A stretch of 25,803 bases of DNA from contig CAYLJO010000078.1 of the NCBI GenBank assembly GCA_964383905.1, positions 1 through 25,803 on the forward strand, read 5' to 3'. Positions 10,456-17,759 of the stretch are shown in pieces. The translations under genes and the position numbers were made by a program. Source of the stretch: CAYLJO01 sp964383905 (lineage in GTDB: Bacteria; Acidobacteriota; Blastocatellia; Pyrinomonadales; Pyrinomonadaceae). Below the pieces are notes generated by a model that saw only the letters and a program-made list of their open reading frames with translations, did no database searches and was not told the DNA's origin. Numbering within the stretch: position 1 is the stretch's first letter; each line of letters begins with the position of its first letter.

Positions 10456-11028
10456 CTAATTATATTGCGACATTGCTTTGTCAATACCGTCCCTGAGGAC
10501 GGCCCGCAGCGCCTCCGCGCTCCGTTCTAAAATTTTATCCAACTCGGCGCGTTCGCCTCGCGAAAACTGATCGAGGACGAAACGCTTCGCGTCACCCAAC
10601 GGGTGACCGGGCTGTATGCCGATCCGCAGGCGGATGAACTCTTCCGTCCTGATCGCGGCGATAATCGACTTCAAGCCGTTATGTCCGCCCGCCGAACCGC
10701 GCGCGCGCAGCCGGATCGTACCGAAGGGCAGCGCCAGGTCGTCGCTGATCACAACCAAGCCGCCGGCACCGCGTTGAAGCTCGCGCTTAGCAAATAGACA
10801 GGCCACCGCTTCGCCGCTCAGATTCATGTATGTCTGCGGCTTGACCAATTCGACCGGCACGTTTTCAAGCTCCGCGGTTCCGACAAGGGCGCGGCACTCG
10901 CGGCGCTTGACCTGTGCGCCGGCCTCGCGCGCCAGCCGGTCGACGAGCATGAACCCGACGTTGTGGCGGGTCCACTCGTACTGCTCGCCCGGATTGCCAA
11001 GCCCGACGATAATCGGACGTGGAGACAT
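10456..11028 (-). CDS. pth: Peptidyl-tRNA hydrolase
   Basis: Pth releases tRNA from peptidyl-tRNAs that drop off the ribosome and is essential in most bacteria. The 190-residue product has the full set of motifs: VGLGNPGEQYEWTRHNVGF with catalytic His22, PQTYMNLSGEAV with Asn70, ISDDLALPFG with the Asp96/97 pair, and GSAGGHNGLKSI with Asn117. Length is typical (185-200). Only a weak ribosome-binding site precedes the ATG. It lies 66 bases after rplY and about 100 bases before rpsF in the same direction. The rplY-pth pairing is a common one. Confidence 0.96.
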   Translation of the reverse strand: MSPRPIIVGLGNPGEQYEWTRHNVGFMLVDRLAREAGAQVKRRECRALVGTAELENVPVELVKPQTYMNLSGEAVACLFAKRELQRGAGGLVVISDDLALPFGTIRLRARGSAGGHNGLKSIIAAIRTEEFIRLRIGIQPGHPLGDAKRFVLDQFSRGERAELDKILERSAEALRAVLRDGIDKAMSQYN

Positions 11029-11094
11029 GCCAGAATGACGCGGTGAAAAGGGAGCAACCTACGGCGGCCGGCAACTCCCTGCACCAGCCCCCTT

Positions 11095-11769
11095 TTACTC
11101 GACTTTCTCTTCTGCCGCTTCCTCTTCCTTCTTGCCCTTGCCGATCACTTCGGGCTCGGCCGGGCCTTCTTCAGGGGCGGCCGGGGCTTCAACGGGCTCC
11201 TCACGCACGACGCCGACGGTGGCGACAACCGTCTCCGGGGATTCGAGAATCTCGATATTTTCCCCGACCTGAATATCCGAGACGTGCAGGACATCGTGGA
11301 CGCCGAGGTTTGATACGTCGACGTTGATCGCCTCAGGAATGTCGCGCGGCTGGCAACGAATCTCCACGGCGCGCAGCGTCTGTTCGAGGATGCCTTGCTG
11401 CTCGCGCACGCCGACGGGGTCGCCCGTCAGGTGCACGGGGACCGTCACTTCAATCTTCTGCCCGCGGACAAGTCTCTTCAAATCGGCGTGGAGCAGGCGG
11501 CCGCGCACCGGGTCAATCTGGCGGTCATGAAACATTACTTCACTGGTTCCGACGCCTTCGACGTCGAGGGTGAAGATCGTGTTCCGGCCCGTCTCCGAAC
11601 GAAGAAGCGCGGCCATCTCGGCGAGCGGCGCGACCGCTGAAACCGCCTCGCCTTCACCGCCATAAATGATCACGGGGACCATCCCGTTGCGCCGCGCGCG
11701 TCGCGCATCATTCTTGCCGCGCCCGCGGCGCTGCTGCGCGCGGATAATAATCTCTTTTCTCTCTGCCAT
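11095..11769 (-). CDS. rplY: 50S ribosomal protein L25 / general stress protein Ctc
   Basis: L25/Ctc-type protein binds 5S rRNA. The N-terminal L25 domain (about 1-95) has RGRGKNDARRARRNGMVPVIIYG and later VMFHDRQIDPVRGRLLHADLKRL. The C-terminal TL5/Ctc beta-domain (about 100-190) includes VPVHLTGDPVGVREQQGILEQ and IPEAINVDVSNL. A Glu/Ala/Lys-rich disordered tail of about 30 residues closes the 224-residue protein, a normal length for the Ctc form. The ATG start has only a distant purine stretch (AGAGAGGG) upstream. It lies between prs and pth, the usual prs-rplY-pth order. A large palindromic stem-loop stands in the 103-base gap to prs. Confidence 0.95.
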   Translation of the reverse strand: MAERKEIIIRAQQRRGRGKNDARRARRNGMVPVIIYGGEGEAVSAVAPLAEMAALLRSETGRNTIFTLDVEGVGTSEVMFHDRQIDPVRGRLLHADLKRLVRGQKIEVTVPVHLTGDPVGVREQQGILEQTLRAVEIRCQPRDIPEAINVDVSNLGVHDVLHVSDIQVGENIEILESPETVVATVGVVREEPVEAPAAPEEGPAEPEVIGKGKKEEEAAEEKVE

Positions 11770-11798
11770 GATTTAGTGCTCGCCCTCTCTTCAAAACT

Positions 11799-11849
11799 AT
11801 CAGCGACCAACTTCACGCCCCCGCGGGGGCGTGAACGCTGATCGCTGAT
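11799..11849 (-). repeat. Large palindromic stem-loop between prs and rplY
   Basis: A perfect 24-bp palindrome (11812-11835, arms TTCACGCCCCC and GGGGGCGTGAA, two-base centre) is nested within an outer 8-bp stem (11799-11806 with 11842-11849). It starts 24 bases after the prs stop. No U-tract follows on the minus strand, so it is not a classical terminator. It could stabilise or process the prs-rplY transcript, or be a mobile intergenic repeat. The outer part shows a 7-base rhythm (AACGCTG, ATCGCTG, ATGGCCT). Confidence 0.65.
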
Positions 11850-11872
11850 GGCCTACCATCAGTGTTTGCCCT

Positions 11873-12820
11873 TCACACGAAGAGCGAGGAAACGCTCGTT
11901 TCCTCGTGGATCGACTTGATCGCTTTCGCCAGAAGCGGTGCGATGCTCAGGATCTTAATGTTCTTCAGCTCGCACGCATGAGCGTGCAGCGGAATCGTGT
12001 TCGTGACCACCATCTGCTCGATGTCAGACTCGGCGAGTCGTTCGACGGCGCGGCCGGAAAGCAAGGCGTGCGTAAAACAGGCATGGATGCGTTCCGCCCC
12101 GGCCTCCTTCAAGGCGCGCGAGACTTTGGTCAGCGAGCCGCCCGTGTCGCACATATCGTCAACGACCAAACAACTGCGCCCTCGAACACTCCCGACCACG
12201 TTCATCACTTCCGCCACGTTCGCTTTTTCGCGCCGCTTATCACAGAGCGCCAGTTCGGCATTCAAACGCTTGGCGTAAGCACGCGCGCGCTCCGCGCCGC
12301 CCGTATCAGGGGCCACGACCGTCAGGTTCGGCAGCGGGTTTGCCTGATAATAGCCGATCATCACCGGCGCGGCGTACAGGTGGTCCACCGGGATGTCAAA
12401 GAAGCCCTGGATCTGGGCCGCGTGCAGATCCATCGTTAACACGCGATGGGCGCCGGCCGTCGTGATCAGGTTGGCCACCATTCTGGCGGCGATCGGTACG
12501 CGCGGGCGATCTTTCTTATCCGAACGCGCGTAACCGTAATACGGAATGACCGCGGTGATTCGCTCGGCTGAAGCGCGACGGAAAGCGTCGAGCATCACCA
12601 GCAACTCCATCAGATTCGCATCCGTCGGCGGGCACGTCGGCTGCACAATAAAGATGTCGCTGCCGCGCACGTTCTCTTCGATCTGAAAGTTGAACTCGCC
12701 GTCGGAGAAACGCTCCGTGATGGCCCGCCCCGGATCACAACTGAGAAAATGACAGATCTCTTCGGCAAGGCTGCGATTGGCGTTGCCTGAAAAGACCTTG
12801 ATGCCGCCCGTTGTGCTCAT
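11873..12820 (-). CDS. prs: Ribose-phosphate pyrophosphokinase (PRPP synthase)
   Basis: The enzyme makes PRPP from ribose 5-phosphate and ATP for purine, pyrimidine, NAD, His and Trp synthesis. The ATG at 12820 gives 315 residues, the family length. MSTTGGIKVFSGNAN aligns with known N-termini. Class I motifs are present: PYYGYARSDKK (93-103), the metal/ATP signature around LTMDLHAAQIQGF (128-140), VVAPDTGGAERAR (168-180), DKRRE (194-198) and the PRPP loop VVDDMCDTGGSL (219-230). The open frame continues upstream through the repeat array and the tRNA, which is clearly not coding. No ordinary Shine-Dalgarno site exists. GGAC, four bases of A/T from the ATG, comes from the heptad array. Confidence 0.95.
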   Translation of the reverse strand: MSTTGGIKVFSGNANRSLAEEICHFLSCDPGRAITERFSDGEFNFQIEENVRGSDIFIVQPTCPPTDANLMELLVMLDAFRRASAERITAVIPYYGYARSDKKDRPRVPIAARMVANLITTAGAHRVLTMDLHAAQIQGFFDIPVDHLYAAPVMIGYYQANPLPNLTVVAPDTGGAERARAYAKRLNAELALCDKRREKANVAEVMNVVGSVRGRSCLVVDDMCDTGGSLTKVSRALKEAGAERIHACFTHALLSGRAVERLAESDIEQMVVTNTIPLHAHACELKNIKILSIAPLLAKAIKSIHEETSVSSLFV

Positions 12821-12824
12821 AAAA

Positions 12825-12909
12825 GTCCAATGTCCAATGCCCAACGCCCAACGTCCAAAACCGGCAATTGACTTTGGACTTTCGACCTTGGACTCTGGGC
12901 TTTTGATAT
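12825..12909 (-). repeat. Heptanucleotide repeat array forming an inverted repeat between tRNA-Gln and prs
   Basis: On the plus strand five consecutive 7-mers run from 12825 to 12859 (GTCCAAT, GTCCAAT, GCCCAAC, GCCCAAC, GTCCAAA). After a short spacer there is a run of complementary-type 7-mers from 12867 (ATTGACT, TTGGACT, TTCGACC, TTGGACT, CTGGGCT). The two halves can fold on each other. The array fills the whole gap from the encoded CCA of the tRNA to four bases before the prs start. It resembles the short tandem heptamer repeats described in cyanobacteria, but the identity of the family here is inference. Confidence 0.75.
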
Positions 12910-12984
12910 TGGCTGGGGCGGGAGGATTCGAACCTACGAATGCCGGTTCCAAAGACCGGTGCCTTACCACTTGGCTACGCCCCA
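12910..12984 (-). tRNA. tRNA-Gln (anticodon TTG), CCA encoded
   Basis: Minus-strand cloverleaf: acceptor TGGGGCG (from 12984) pairs with CGCCCCA. The D arm is AGCC-AAGTGGTAA-GGC. The anticodon stem CCGGT...ACCGG carries the loop CTTTGGA with anticodon TTG. The T arm GTAGG-TTCGAAT-CCTCC is canonical. The discriminator is G (12913), followed by an encoded CCA (12912-12910). The TGGGG start and G discriminator are typical of bacterial tRNA-Gln. It lies 16 bases after ispE and is probably transcribed with it. Confidence 0.96.
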
Positions 12985-13000
12985 GTATCAATCCCGCGAA

Positions 13001-13930
13001 TCAGGAAAGCGCGCCACGCAGCGGTACGGAACAAGGACCTAACGACTTGAAATACTCGCCGCGCGCAAGCGCCGCGCACGGGAAAACGCGCCACCCTTCT
13101 TCTTTCCCGAGCGCTTCGCCGGCCCGTTTTTGCGCTTCCTTATTGTCAAAGATACCAAAGACGCTCGACCCGCTTCCAGCTAACAGGGCACCCCGTGCGC
13201 CCTCAAGCAATAAAGCAGTCTTCACACGCTCGATTTCCGGCTCGGCGCGGAAAATTACCGGTTCGAAATCATTATGCAAGGCATCCTGAAGATTAGCCGG
13301 AATTTGCGCGTCCGCGCGAGAAATAGAGAGCATAATGTCGTCATCACCCTTTGTCAAGGCGGGGGCATTAAGGGATGTGTAAGCGGCAGCCGTCGAGACT
13401 TTAACGTTCGGCGTGACGATCAATAGGTGCTCGGCGCTGGCGTCAGGCAGTGGGGTGATGCGGGTCCCCAGACCCGTCCCAAGAGCAGTCCCGCCGGTAA
13501 AAAAAAAGGGGACGTCAGCGCCCAGGCGCGCACCTATCTCTGTGAGCTCATCCTGATCCGTTTGGATCTGCCATAAACGTGCCAGTCCGAGCAGCGCGAT
13601 GGCGGCGTCGGACGAGCCGCCGCCGAGACCGCCCCCCGCCGGAATGCGCTTCTCCAGATGAACGGATGCGCCACGCTTGACAGGATAACGATCCCGCAAG
13701 GCCACGGCCGCGCGGGTTACCAGGTTGTCTTCCCCGGTCGGAATATCGGGCGCATCGCAGGTGAGATCAAAGCGGTCATCGGAACGCGGGGCAAACTTTA
13801 ATCGGTCATGAAGCGTGACCGTTTGAAAGACCGTGCGGAGCTCGTGCAGATTATCGGTGCGCCGGCCCAGCACGCGGAGTGTCCAGTTGATTTTGGCAAA
13901 GGCGGGAAGCGTAAAAACGGCGTCTGACAC
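13001..13930 (-). CDS. ispE: 4-diphosphocytidyl-2-C-methyl-D-erythritol kinase
   Basis: IspE is the GHMP-type kinase of the MEP (non-mevalonate) isoprenoid pathway and phosphorylates CDP-methylerythritol with ATP. The 309 residues show PAFAKINWTLRVLG with Lys13, NLHEL (27-31), the ATP-binding glycine loop PAGGGLGGGSSDAA (97-110), catalytic Asp139 in GADVPFF, and the C-terminal GARGALLAGSGSSVFGIF motif. The start is GTG at 13930. AAGGAG lies about 13 bases upstream, rather far, but no better start exists. It is followed by the tRNA-Gln gene and prs, an order also seen elsewhere (ispE-prs). Confidence 0.95.
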   Translation of the reverse strand: MSDAVFTLPAFAKINWTLRVLGRRTDNLHELRTVFQTVTLHDRLKFAPRSDDRFDLTCDAPDIPTGEDNLVTRAAVALRDRYPVKRGASVHLEKRIPAGGGLGGGSSDAAIALLGLARLWQIQTDQDELTEIGARLGADVPFFFTGGTALGTGLGTRITPLPDASAEHLLIVTPNVKVSTAAAYTSLNAPALTKGDDDIMLSISRADAQIPANLQDALHNDFEPVIFRAEPEIERVKTALLLEGARGALLAGSGSSVFGIFDNKEAQKRAGEALGKEEGWRVFPCAALARGEYFKSLGPCSVPLRGALS

Positions 13931-13999
13931 TGGCGGCGGCTCGCTCCTTTATGTGAAGCGCGGGGCCGCCCGTTATCACGTTAAATTGGCCGGATGGCG

Positions 14000-14644
14000 T
14001 CAGCGCGCAATGAAGACTTGTGTCAAGAAAACGCGTCCATCCGCGGACTGAGCGATGCCCAACCCTGAACGCGTAAACTGCGTATTCAGGATGTTGGTGC
14101 GATGCTTAGTCGAGTGCATCCATTTGTCGACGGCAACCGCGGACGGATCGTCATACCCTTGATTGTACGCGATGTTTTCGCCGAGCGCACTCCAGCTTCT
14201 AACACCACTGGCGCGGGCACGATCAGCCGTATCGAGCCCGTCGGGCCCGGCGTGGGCGAAGAAATTCATGCGCGCCATATTCTGCGAATGGAGCCGTGCC
14301 ATCCGGCACAACTCAGCGTCCCACACGAGCGGCCCTGCGCCGTTGGCGATGCGCGCCGCGTTAATCAACTCGAAAGCGCGCTGCTCAAGAGTCGTCGCCG
14401 TGATTGCAGGAGCAGCCACTGCCGCACTCGTGACGGGACGTGCGGCAGTTATCATCCGCGCGCTCTGCGGCCGGGGCGCCGTTTGTTCCGTAGATGATAT
14501 AAGCCGTGCGACCGGGCGACCGGATTGTGTCTGACCGCTAGTGTGCAGGGCCGCCGCGGCAATGAAAGAGAGCGAGAAGAAAAAATAGAGTAATAGCCTC
14601 TGGCAGGGCCTGACCGTCAGGGGGACCAATTGTGAATAGCTCAT
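14000..14644 (-). CDS. Secreted CAP (SCP/PR-1) domain protein
   Basis: This is an exported protein with a CAP-superfamily domain, found in bacteria in proteins of mostly unknown activity (lipid or glycan binding, proteolysis and spore functions have been proposed). Of 214 residues, about 1-38 are an N-terminal signal segment (LLLYFFFSLSFIAAAAL) and 39-85 a Ser/Thr/Ala/Pro linker. Residues 87-212 form the CAP domain: LINAARIANGAGPLVWDAELCRMA, LHSQNMA with His119, FFAH with His131, GENIAYN with Glu156, and KHRTNIL with His181. The putative active-site His/Glu set is intact. It has its own predicted promoter in the gap upstream. Confidence 0.9.
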   Translation of the reverse strand: MSYSQLVPLTVRPCQRLLLYFFFSLSFIAAAALHTSGQTQSGRPVARLISSTEQTAPRPQSARMITAARPVTSAAVAAPAITATTLEQRAFELINAARIANGAGPLVWDAELCRMARLHSQNMARMNFFAHAGPDGLDTADRARASGVRSWSALGENIAYNQGYDDPSAVAVDKWMHSTKHRTNILNTQFTRSGLGIAQSADGRVFLTQVFIAR

Positions 14645-14948
14645 CGAGGGGGGACCTTTTCTGTTTATCGCGAATTACCTGGGCCGGGAGAAGGCTGGCA
14701 GACCGGACTTGGGGAAGCCGGTCCTAAATCGTCAGAGATATTTTAACAAACTGTTTTAACGTAATCAACGCTTTCGATAACGAGTCGAGGAGAGTCAGAG
14801 GAGAGTTGATGTAGTAGCTTCAGGAGTGCCTTGTAATTATTGAAATAGCTTGTGATACTGGCTCGACCAAGGATCTTGTGGCCAGTTCTTGAGGCAAGCA
14901 TTTACCGCCGCAAAGAATTTTCATCGACTAAGATTTACCTACTTTAAG
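14645..14948. other. Intergenic region between the CAP and TPR genes
   Basis: These 304 AT-richer bases contain no supported gene. They hold the predicted CAP promoter (14740-14768) and a 6-bp hairpin (GACCGG 14701-14706 with CCGGTC 14718-14723) that would sit in the CAP leader. No clear terminator of the TPR gene is visible. Confidence 0.55.
14740..14768 (-). promoter_or_regulatory. Predicted sigma70-type promoter for the CAP protein gene
   Basis: On the minus strand TTGATT (14768-14763), a 17-bp spacer and TAAAAT (14745-14740) form a good match to the consensus. The implied leader to the ATG at 14644 is about 90 bases and includes a small hairpin. Assigned by eye. Confidence 0.55.
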
Positions 14949-17042
14949 CTATTTCGTTTCGCCGCTTAATTTTGACCTGATTCTCGCCGTCTCACCGGCC
15001 TCGACAGAGAGCGCGAGAGCCTTTTGCCAGGCGGCGCGCGCTAAATCGAGTTTACCGCGTCGCCGGTAGAGGTCGCCCAGATGATCCTGAATCGTCGCTG
15101 AGGACGCGTTGCGACGGGCGGCCTCACTTAGTTGACGCTCGGCTTCGTCGAGTTGTCCGAGCTTAAAGTAGGCCCATCCCAGGCTGTCAAGGAATGAAGA
15201 GTTGGTCGGTTCGGCTTTGACGGCGCGACGAATCAGCTCCAGCGCCTCGTTAAGTCGCTCGTTACGCTCAAGCAGAAAATAGCCCAGGTTATTAAGCGCA
15301 GTCGCGTTGTCGGGCTCTTTAGCAAGGACGTTACGGAGCGATTCTTCAGAGCCTTTCGGGTCGCCGGCGCGCTCCTGCGCGGAAGAGAGCGTGATCAGCG
15401 CCACCCCGATCAAGTCCTGTCTCTCCGGCGGAACTAATTCAAGCGCCGTCTTTGCCGCTTTGACGGCTTCAGCCCCGCGCCCGGCCTGAGCATAAAGATT
15501 CGAGATTAATAGGTAGAGGCCAAAGTCTGCCAGCGACCCCTTGAGCCGTGTGCGCAGGAGTGAGACTCCTTCGTCCACACGACCGAGGTCGGCGAGTGTT
15601 TCGGCTTCGAGCTGCGCAAACTCGCTGTGCTGCGGGTAACGCAGGCGCGCCGCCTGGACCGCCTGTAAAGCCTCACGCCTTTTGCCCTGATCACGTAAGA
15701 GCCCGATATACTCGTCGTCCGCCGTGGGATCATCCTGGCCGAGTAAGAGCCGCATACGCTCGATGGTTGCGGTGGCTTCGCTTATCTGTCCGGCGCTCTT
15801 TTGCAAACTGACGATGCTTGGCAAAATCTTGGCGGCAAAATCTTTTTGCTCCGCAGACGTGAGCTTCGCATTCCCGATGCCGCGGTCTTTCAGTAAATCT
15901 TCGTAAACGGCTATCGCATCAGGGTAGCGCAGGGCCTCGGATAAGATTTGCGCAAGGTGCAGACGCAACGTTAGTTGATCCCGATCGTCTTTGGTGCGCC
16001 GCGCGATAGCCGCGCGGAGCGTCGCCGCCGCGTCGTCAAAGCGACCGGCGTGTGCCTGTGCCTGTGCCAGTAAATTTACCGACGCAATATTGTTCGGATC
16101 GGCCGTGACAATACGCTGCAAAGTGGCGATGGCGTTGGGGTCATCGCCGCCGGCGGCGAAAGCACGGCTCAACAACTCCGCATACTCTTTATTATCAGGA
16201 TCTAGCGAGATCGCCCGGCGAATCGCGGGAATGGCTTCGGTCGTCCGCCCCGCGCCGAGTAAAACTTCTCCTAATCGCGCCGCGGCTGAGGCGGGCGATA
16301 GGTCGTGTCCGTTCGTCACGAACTGGAAAACGCGCGGGTCTGTTGCCGGGGGCGCGGCCGCCCAGTGCGTGAAGGCGGTAATCGCTTCTGCGGTGCGCCC
16401 CGTCGCTTGATACAACTCGCCGAGTAGTGCCCAGCTTTCGGCATCGGATGGGTACAGACGCGTAACTTCGCGTAACTCGGCAACGGCCCGATCCACAAAC
16501 GTTTTATTTAGGTTGTTATCATGCAGTCCGCTTTTGATTGCGTAAACGCGCGAAAGCAGGCGGTGTGCTCCGAAGTTGTCAGGGTCAATGCTGGTGGCGA
16601 TCGTAGCTTCGCGAGCGGCCTGCTCGAAGTTTTGCGGCGGGTAGAAGAAAGCGATCTCGGAGAGCGCGGTGTGGGCTTCGGCGAGCGTCGGGTCAAGCGC
16701 GGCAGCCTGCTGAAAAGAGTGTTCCGCGAGTTGAATCTGCTGCTTCATTAAGGCCGGCGAGGCCGTCGCACCCGGCCTCGCATTGGTGAGGTAACGTTGC
16801 CCTTCAAGGAGCTTCGCGTAAGCCTGCTCGCGCTGCTCGCGCGGCGTTGAAAGCCGCATGGTGGCGGAGGTCGGCGGCGATGATGTTGTGGAAGACGGAT
16901 CGGTGTTGCTGCGGGTCGGACTCGCCTGCGGCTCCTCGCGGGGCGGGAGGGTCTGGGCGGCCGCGCCGGGCATCAAAATGTGCCACGCCGAGAAGACGCA
17001 AGCGAGCGTCATGAGCGGCACAAAACGGGAAAACAGGTTCAC
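14949..17042 (-). CDS. Secreted multi-TPR protein
   Basis: A 697-residue exported tetratricopeptide-repeat protein; TPRs form helical scaffolds for protein assemblies. A signal peptide ends near residue 30 (SAWHILMPGAAAQ). A low-complexity Pro/Ser/Thr region follows, and then many TPR units over about residues 85-680. Examples are FQQAAALDPTLAEAHTALSEIAF, AIRRAISLDPDNKEYAEL and ALELIRRAVKAEPTNSSFLDSLGWAYF, each seen in parts. The start is GTG at 17042, overlapping the TGA of the upstream membrane-protein gene by four bases (GTGA) behind a GGAAGAG site. This strongly suggests translational coupling. The partner is unknown; an envelope role is likely from location and company. Confidence 0.88.
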   Translation of the reverse strand: MNLFSRFVPLMTLACVFSAWHILMPGAAAQTLPPREEPQASPTRSNTDPSSTTSSPPTSATMRLSTPREQREQAYAKLLEGQRYLTNARPGATASPALMKQQIQLAEHSFQQAAALDPTLAEAHTALSEIAFFYPPQNFEQAAREATIATSIDPDNFGAHRLLSRVYAIKSGLHDNNLNKTFVDRAVAELREVTRLYPSDAESWALLGELYQATGRTAEAITAFTHWAAAPPATDPRVFQFVTNGHDLSPASAAARLGEVLLGAGRTTEAIPAIRRAISLDPDNKEYAELLSRAFAAGGDDPNAIATLQRIVTADPNNIASVNLLAQAQAHAGRFDDAAATLRAAIARRTKDDRDQLTLRLHLAQILSEALRYPDAIAVYEDLLKDRGIGNAKLTSAEQKDFAAKILPSIVSLQKSAGQISEATATIERMRLLLGQDDPTADDEYIGLLRDQGKRREALQAVQAARLRYPQHSEFAQLEAETLADLGRVDEGVSLLRTRLKGSLADFGLYLLISNLYAQAGRGAEAVKAAKTALELVPPERQDLIGVALITLSSAQERAGDPKGSEESLRNVLAKEPDNATALNNLGYFLLERNERLNEALELIRRAVKAEPTNSSFLDSLGWAYFKLGQLDEAERQLSEAARRNASSATIQDHLGDLYRRRGKLDLARAAWQKALALSVEAGETARIRSKLSGETK

Positions 17043-17563
17043 GCAGCTCTTCCTTTCACGGGCGGGTCGTTAGCGTCCCCGCTCTCTTGAATTCCATGTA
17101 CCACGCGCTGCCAGGCGTTTCGACGCGGGTAACAGTAGAGCAGAACGGCAATCGTGACGAGGCCCGCCCCCAGGGTGTAGAAATCGTTACCGGTCATCAG
17201 AGTGGCGATAAATCCCAGCACGACGATGGCGCCGCCCAATAATGCTACCTGCACCGTGGTTCTCTGCAGAGTCACCAGCAGGCCGTGAATGCCGCCCAGG
17301 GCCGCAACATCCTGCAGACGCATGGCCATGAACCTCGTGCGGCGCAGGGCGATCGCGCCGAGCCCGAAAATCAAGATGGCGATCCGCAAGGCGATGTCGA
17401 GCGGCGGGTTCTCTCGCGGGGGAATAAATTTCTTACCGATAAAGGCAACCGCCACCAGCGCCAGTGTCAGCGCGAACAGTCCACGGACGACCCTCGCGGC
17501 GGCACGGTGACGGCGTGTCAATTCGTCTTGCGAGTCCGGGGTTACTTGTATCGCCTGTTCCAC
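17039..17563 (-). CDS. Conserved-type membrane protein with four TM segments
   Basis: A 174-residue inner-membrane protein of unknown function. Hydrophobic segments lie at about 27-45 (VVRGLFALTLALVAVAFIG), 56-73 (IALRIAILIFGLGAIAL), 104-125 (VQVALLGGAIVVLGFIATLM) and 128-146 (FYTLGAGLVTIAVLLYCY). Both termini are hydrophilic and probably cytoplasmic. The start is GTG at 17563, with GAGG seven bases upstream. A promoter-like sequence (17590-17619) stands just before it, making this the first gene of a two-gene unit with the coupled TPR gene. I do not recognise a family. Confidence 0.8.
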   Translation of the reverse strand: MEQAIQVTPDSQDELTRRHRAAARVVRGLFALTLALVAVAFIGKKFIPPRENPPLDIALRIAILIFGLGAIALRRTRFMAMRLQDVAALGGIHGLLVTLQRTTVQVALLGGAIVVLGFIATLMTGNDFYTLGAGLVTIAVLLYCYPRRNAWQRVVHGIQESGDANDPPVKGRAA

Positions 17564-17589
17564 AACGAGTCCTCAAGGAAGAATTTTAA

Positions 17590-17619
17590 ATTCTAGCACT
17601 CGGCTTTCGACTGGGGCAA
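17590..17619 (-). promoter_or_regulatory. Predicted promoter for the membrane protein-TPR unit
   Basis: On the minus strand TTGCCC (17619-17614) and TAGAAT (17595-17590) are spaced by 18 bp. The expected transcript start lies about 20 bases before the GTG at 17563. Assigned by eye, with a moderate consensus match. Confidence 0.45.
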
Positions 17620-17645
17620 ACTCCGCGCGCTCCAGATTCATGCGA

Positions 17646-17685
17646 CAAAGCCCCGCGCCATCCTTTATGGCGGGTGGCGCGGGGC
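17646..17685 (-). terminator. Probable Rho-independent terminator after the BamD-like gene
   Basis: An 11-bp GC-rich perfect stem (17650-17660 with 17675-17685) with a 14-base loop lies about 75 bases after the BamD-like stop and is followed on the minus strand by TTTGT. The stem is strong and the U-tract short, so this is a probable rather than certain terminator. It separates the right-hand operon from the membrane protein-TPR unit. Confidence 0.6.
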
Positions 17686-17759
17686 GGATTTCGGCGGCAG
17701 TTGAAGGAAGGCAGCCGCGGCGGTTGAATTGTCTGTCCGTCGCGGCGGCCCGGCAGCCT

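Noticed and set aside
12825..12909. Possible CRISPR array
   Set aside because: The units are contiguous 7-mers with no spacers and the array inverts in its middle; no cas gene is present. No CRISPR-like pattern was seen anywhere else in the window.
12821..12991. In-frame 57-residue N-terminal extension of prs
   Set aside because: It is a translation of the heptad repeat array and of the tRNA-Gln gene. The product from ATG 12820 already has the full PRPP synthase length and the normal N-terminus.
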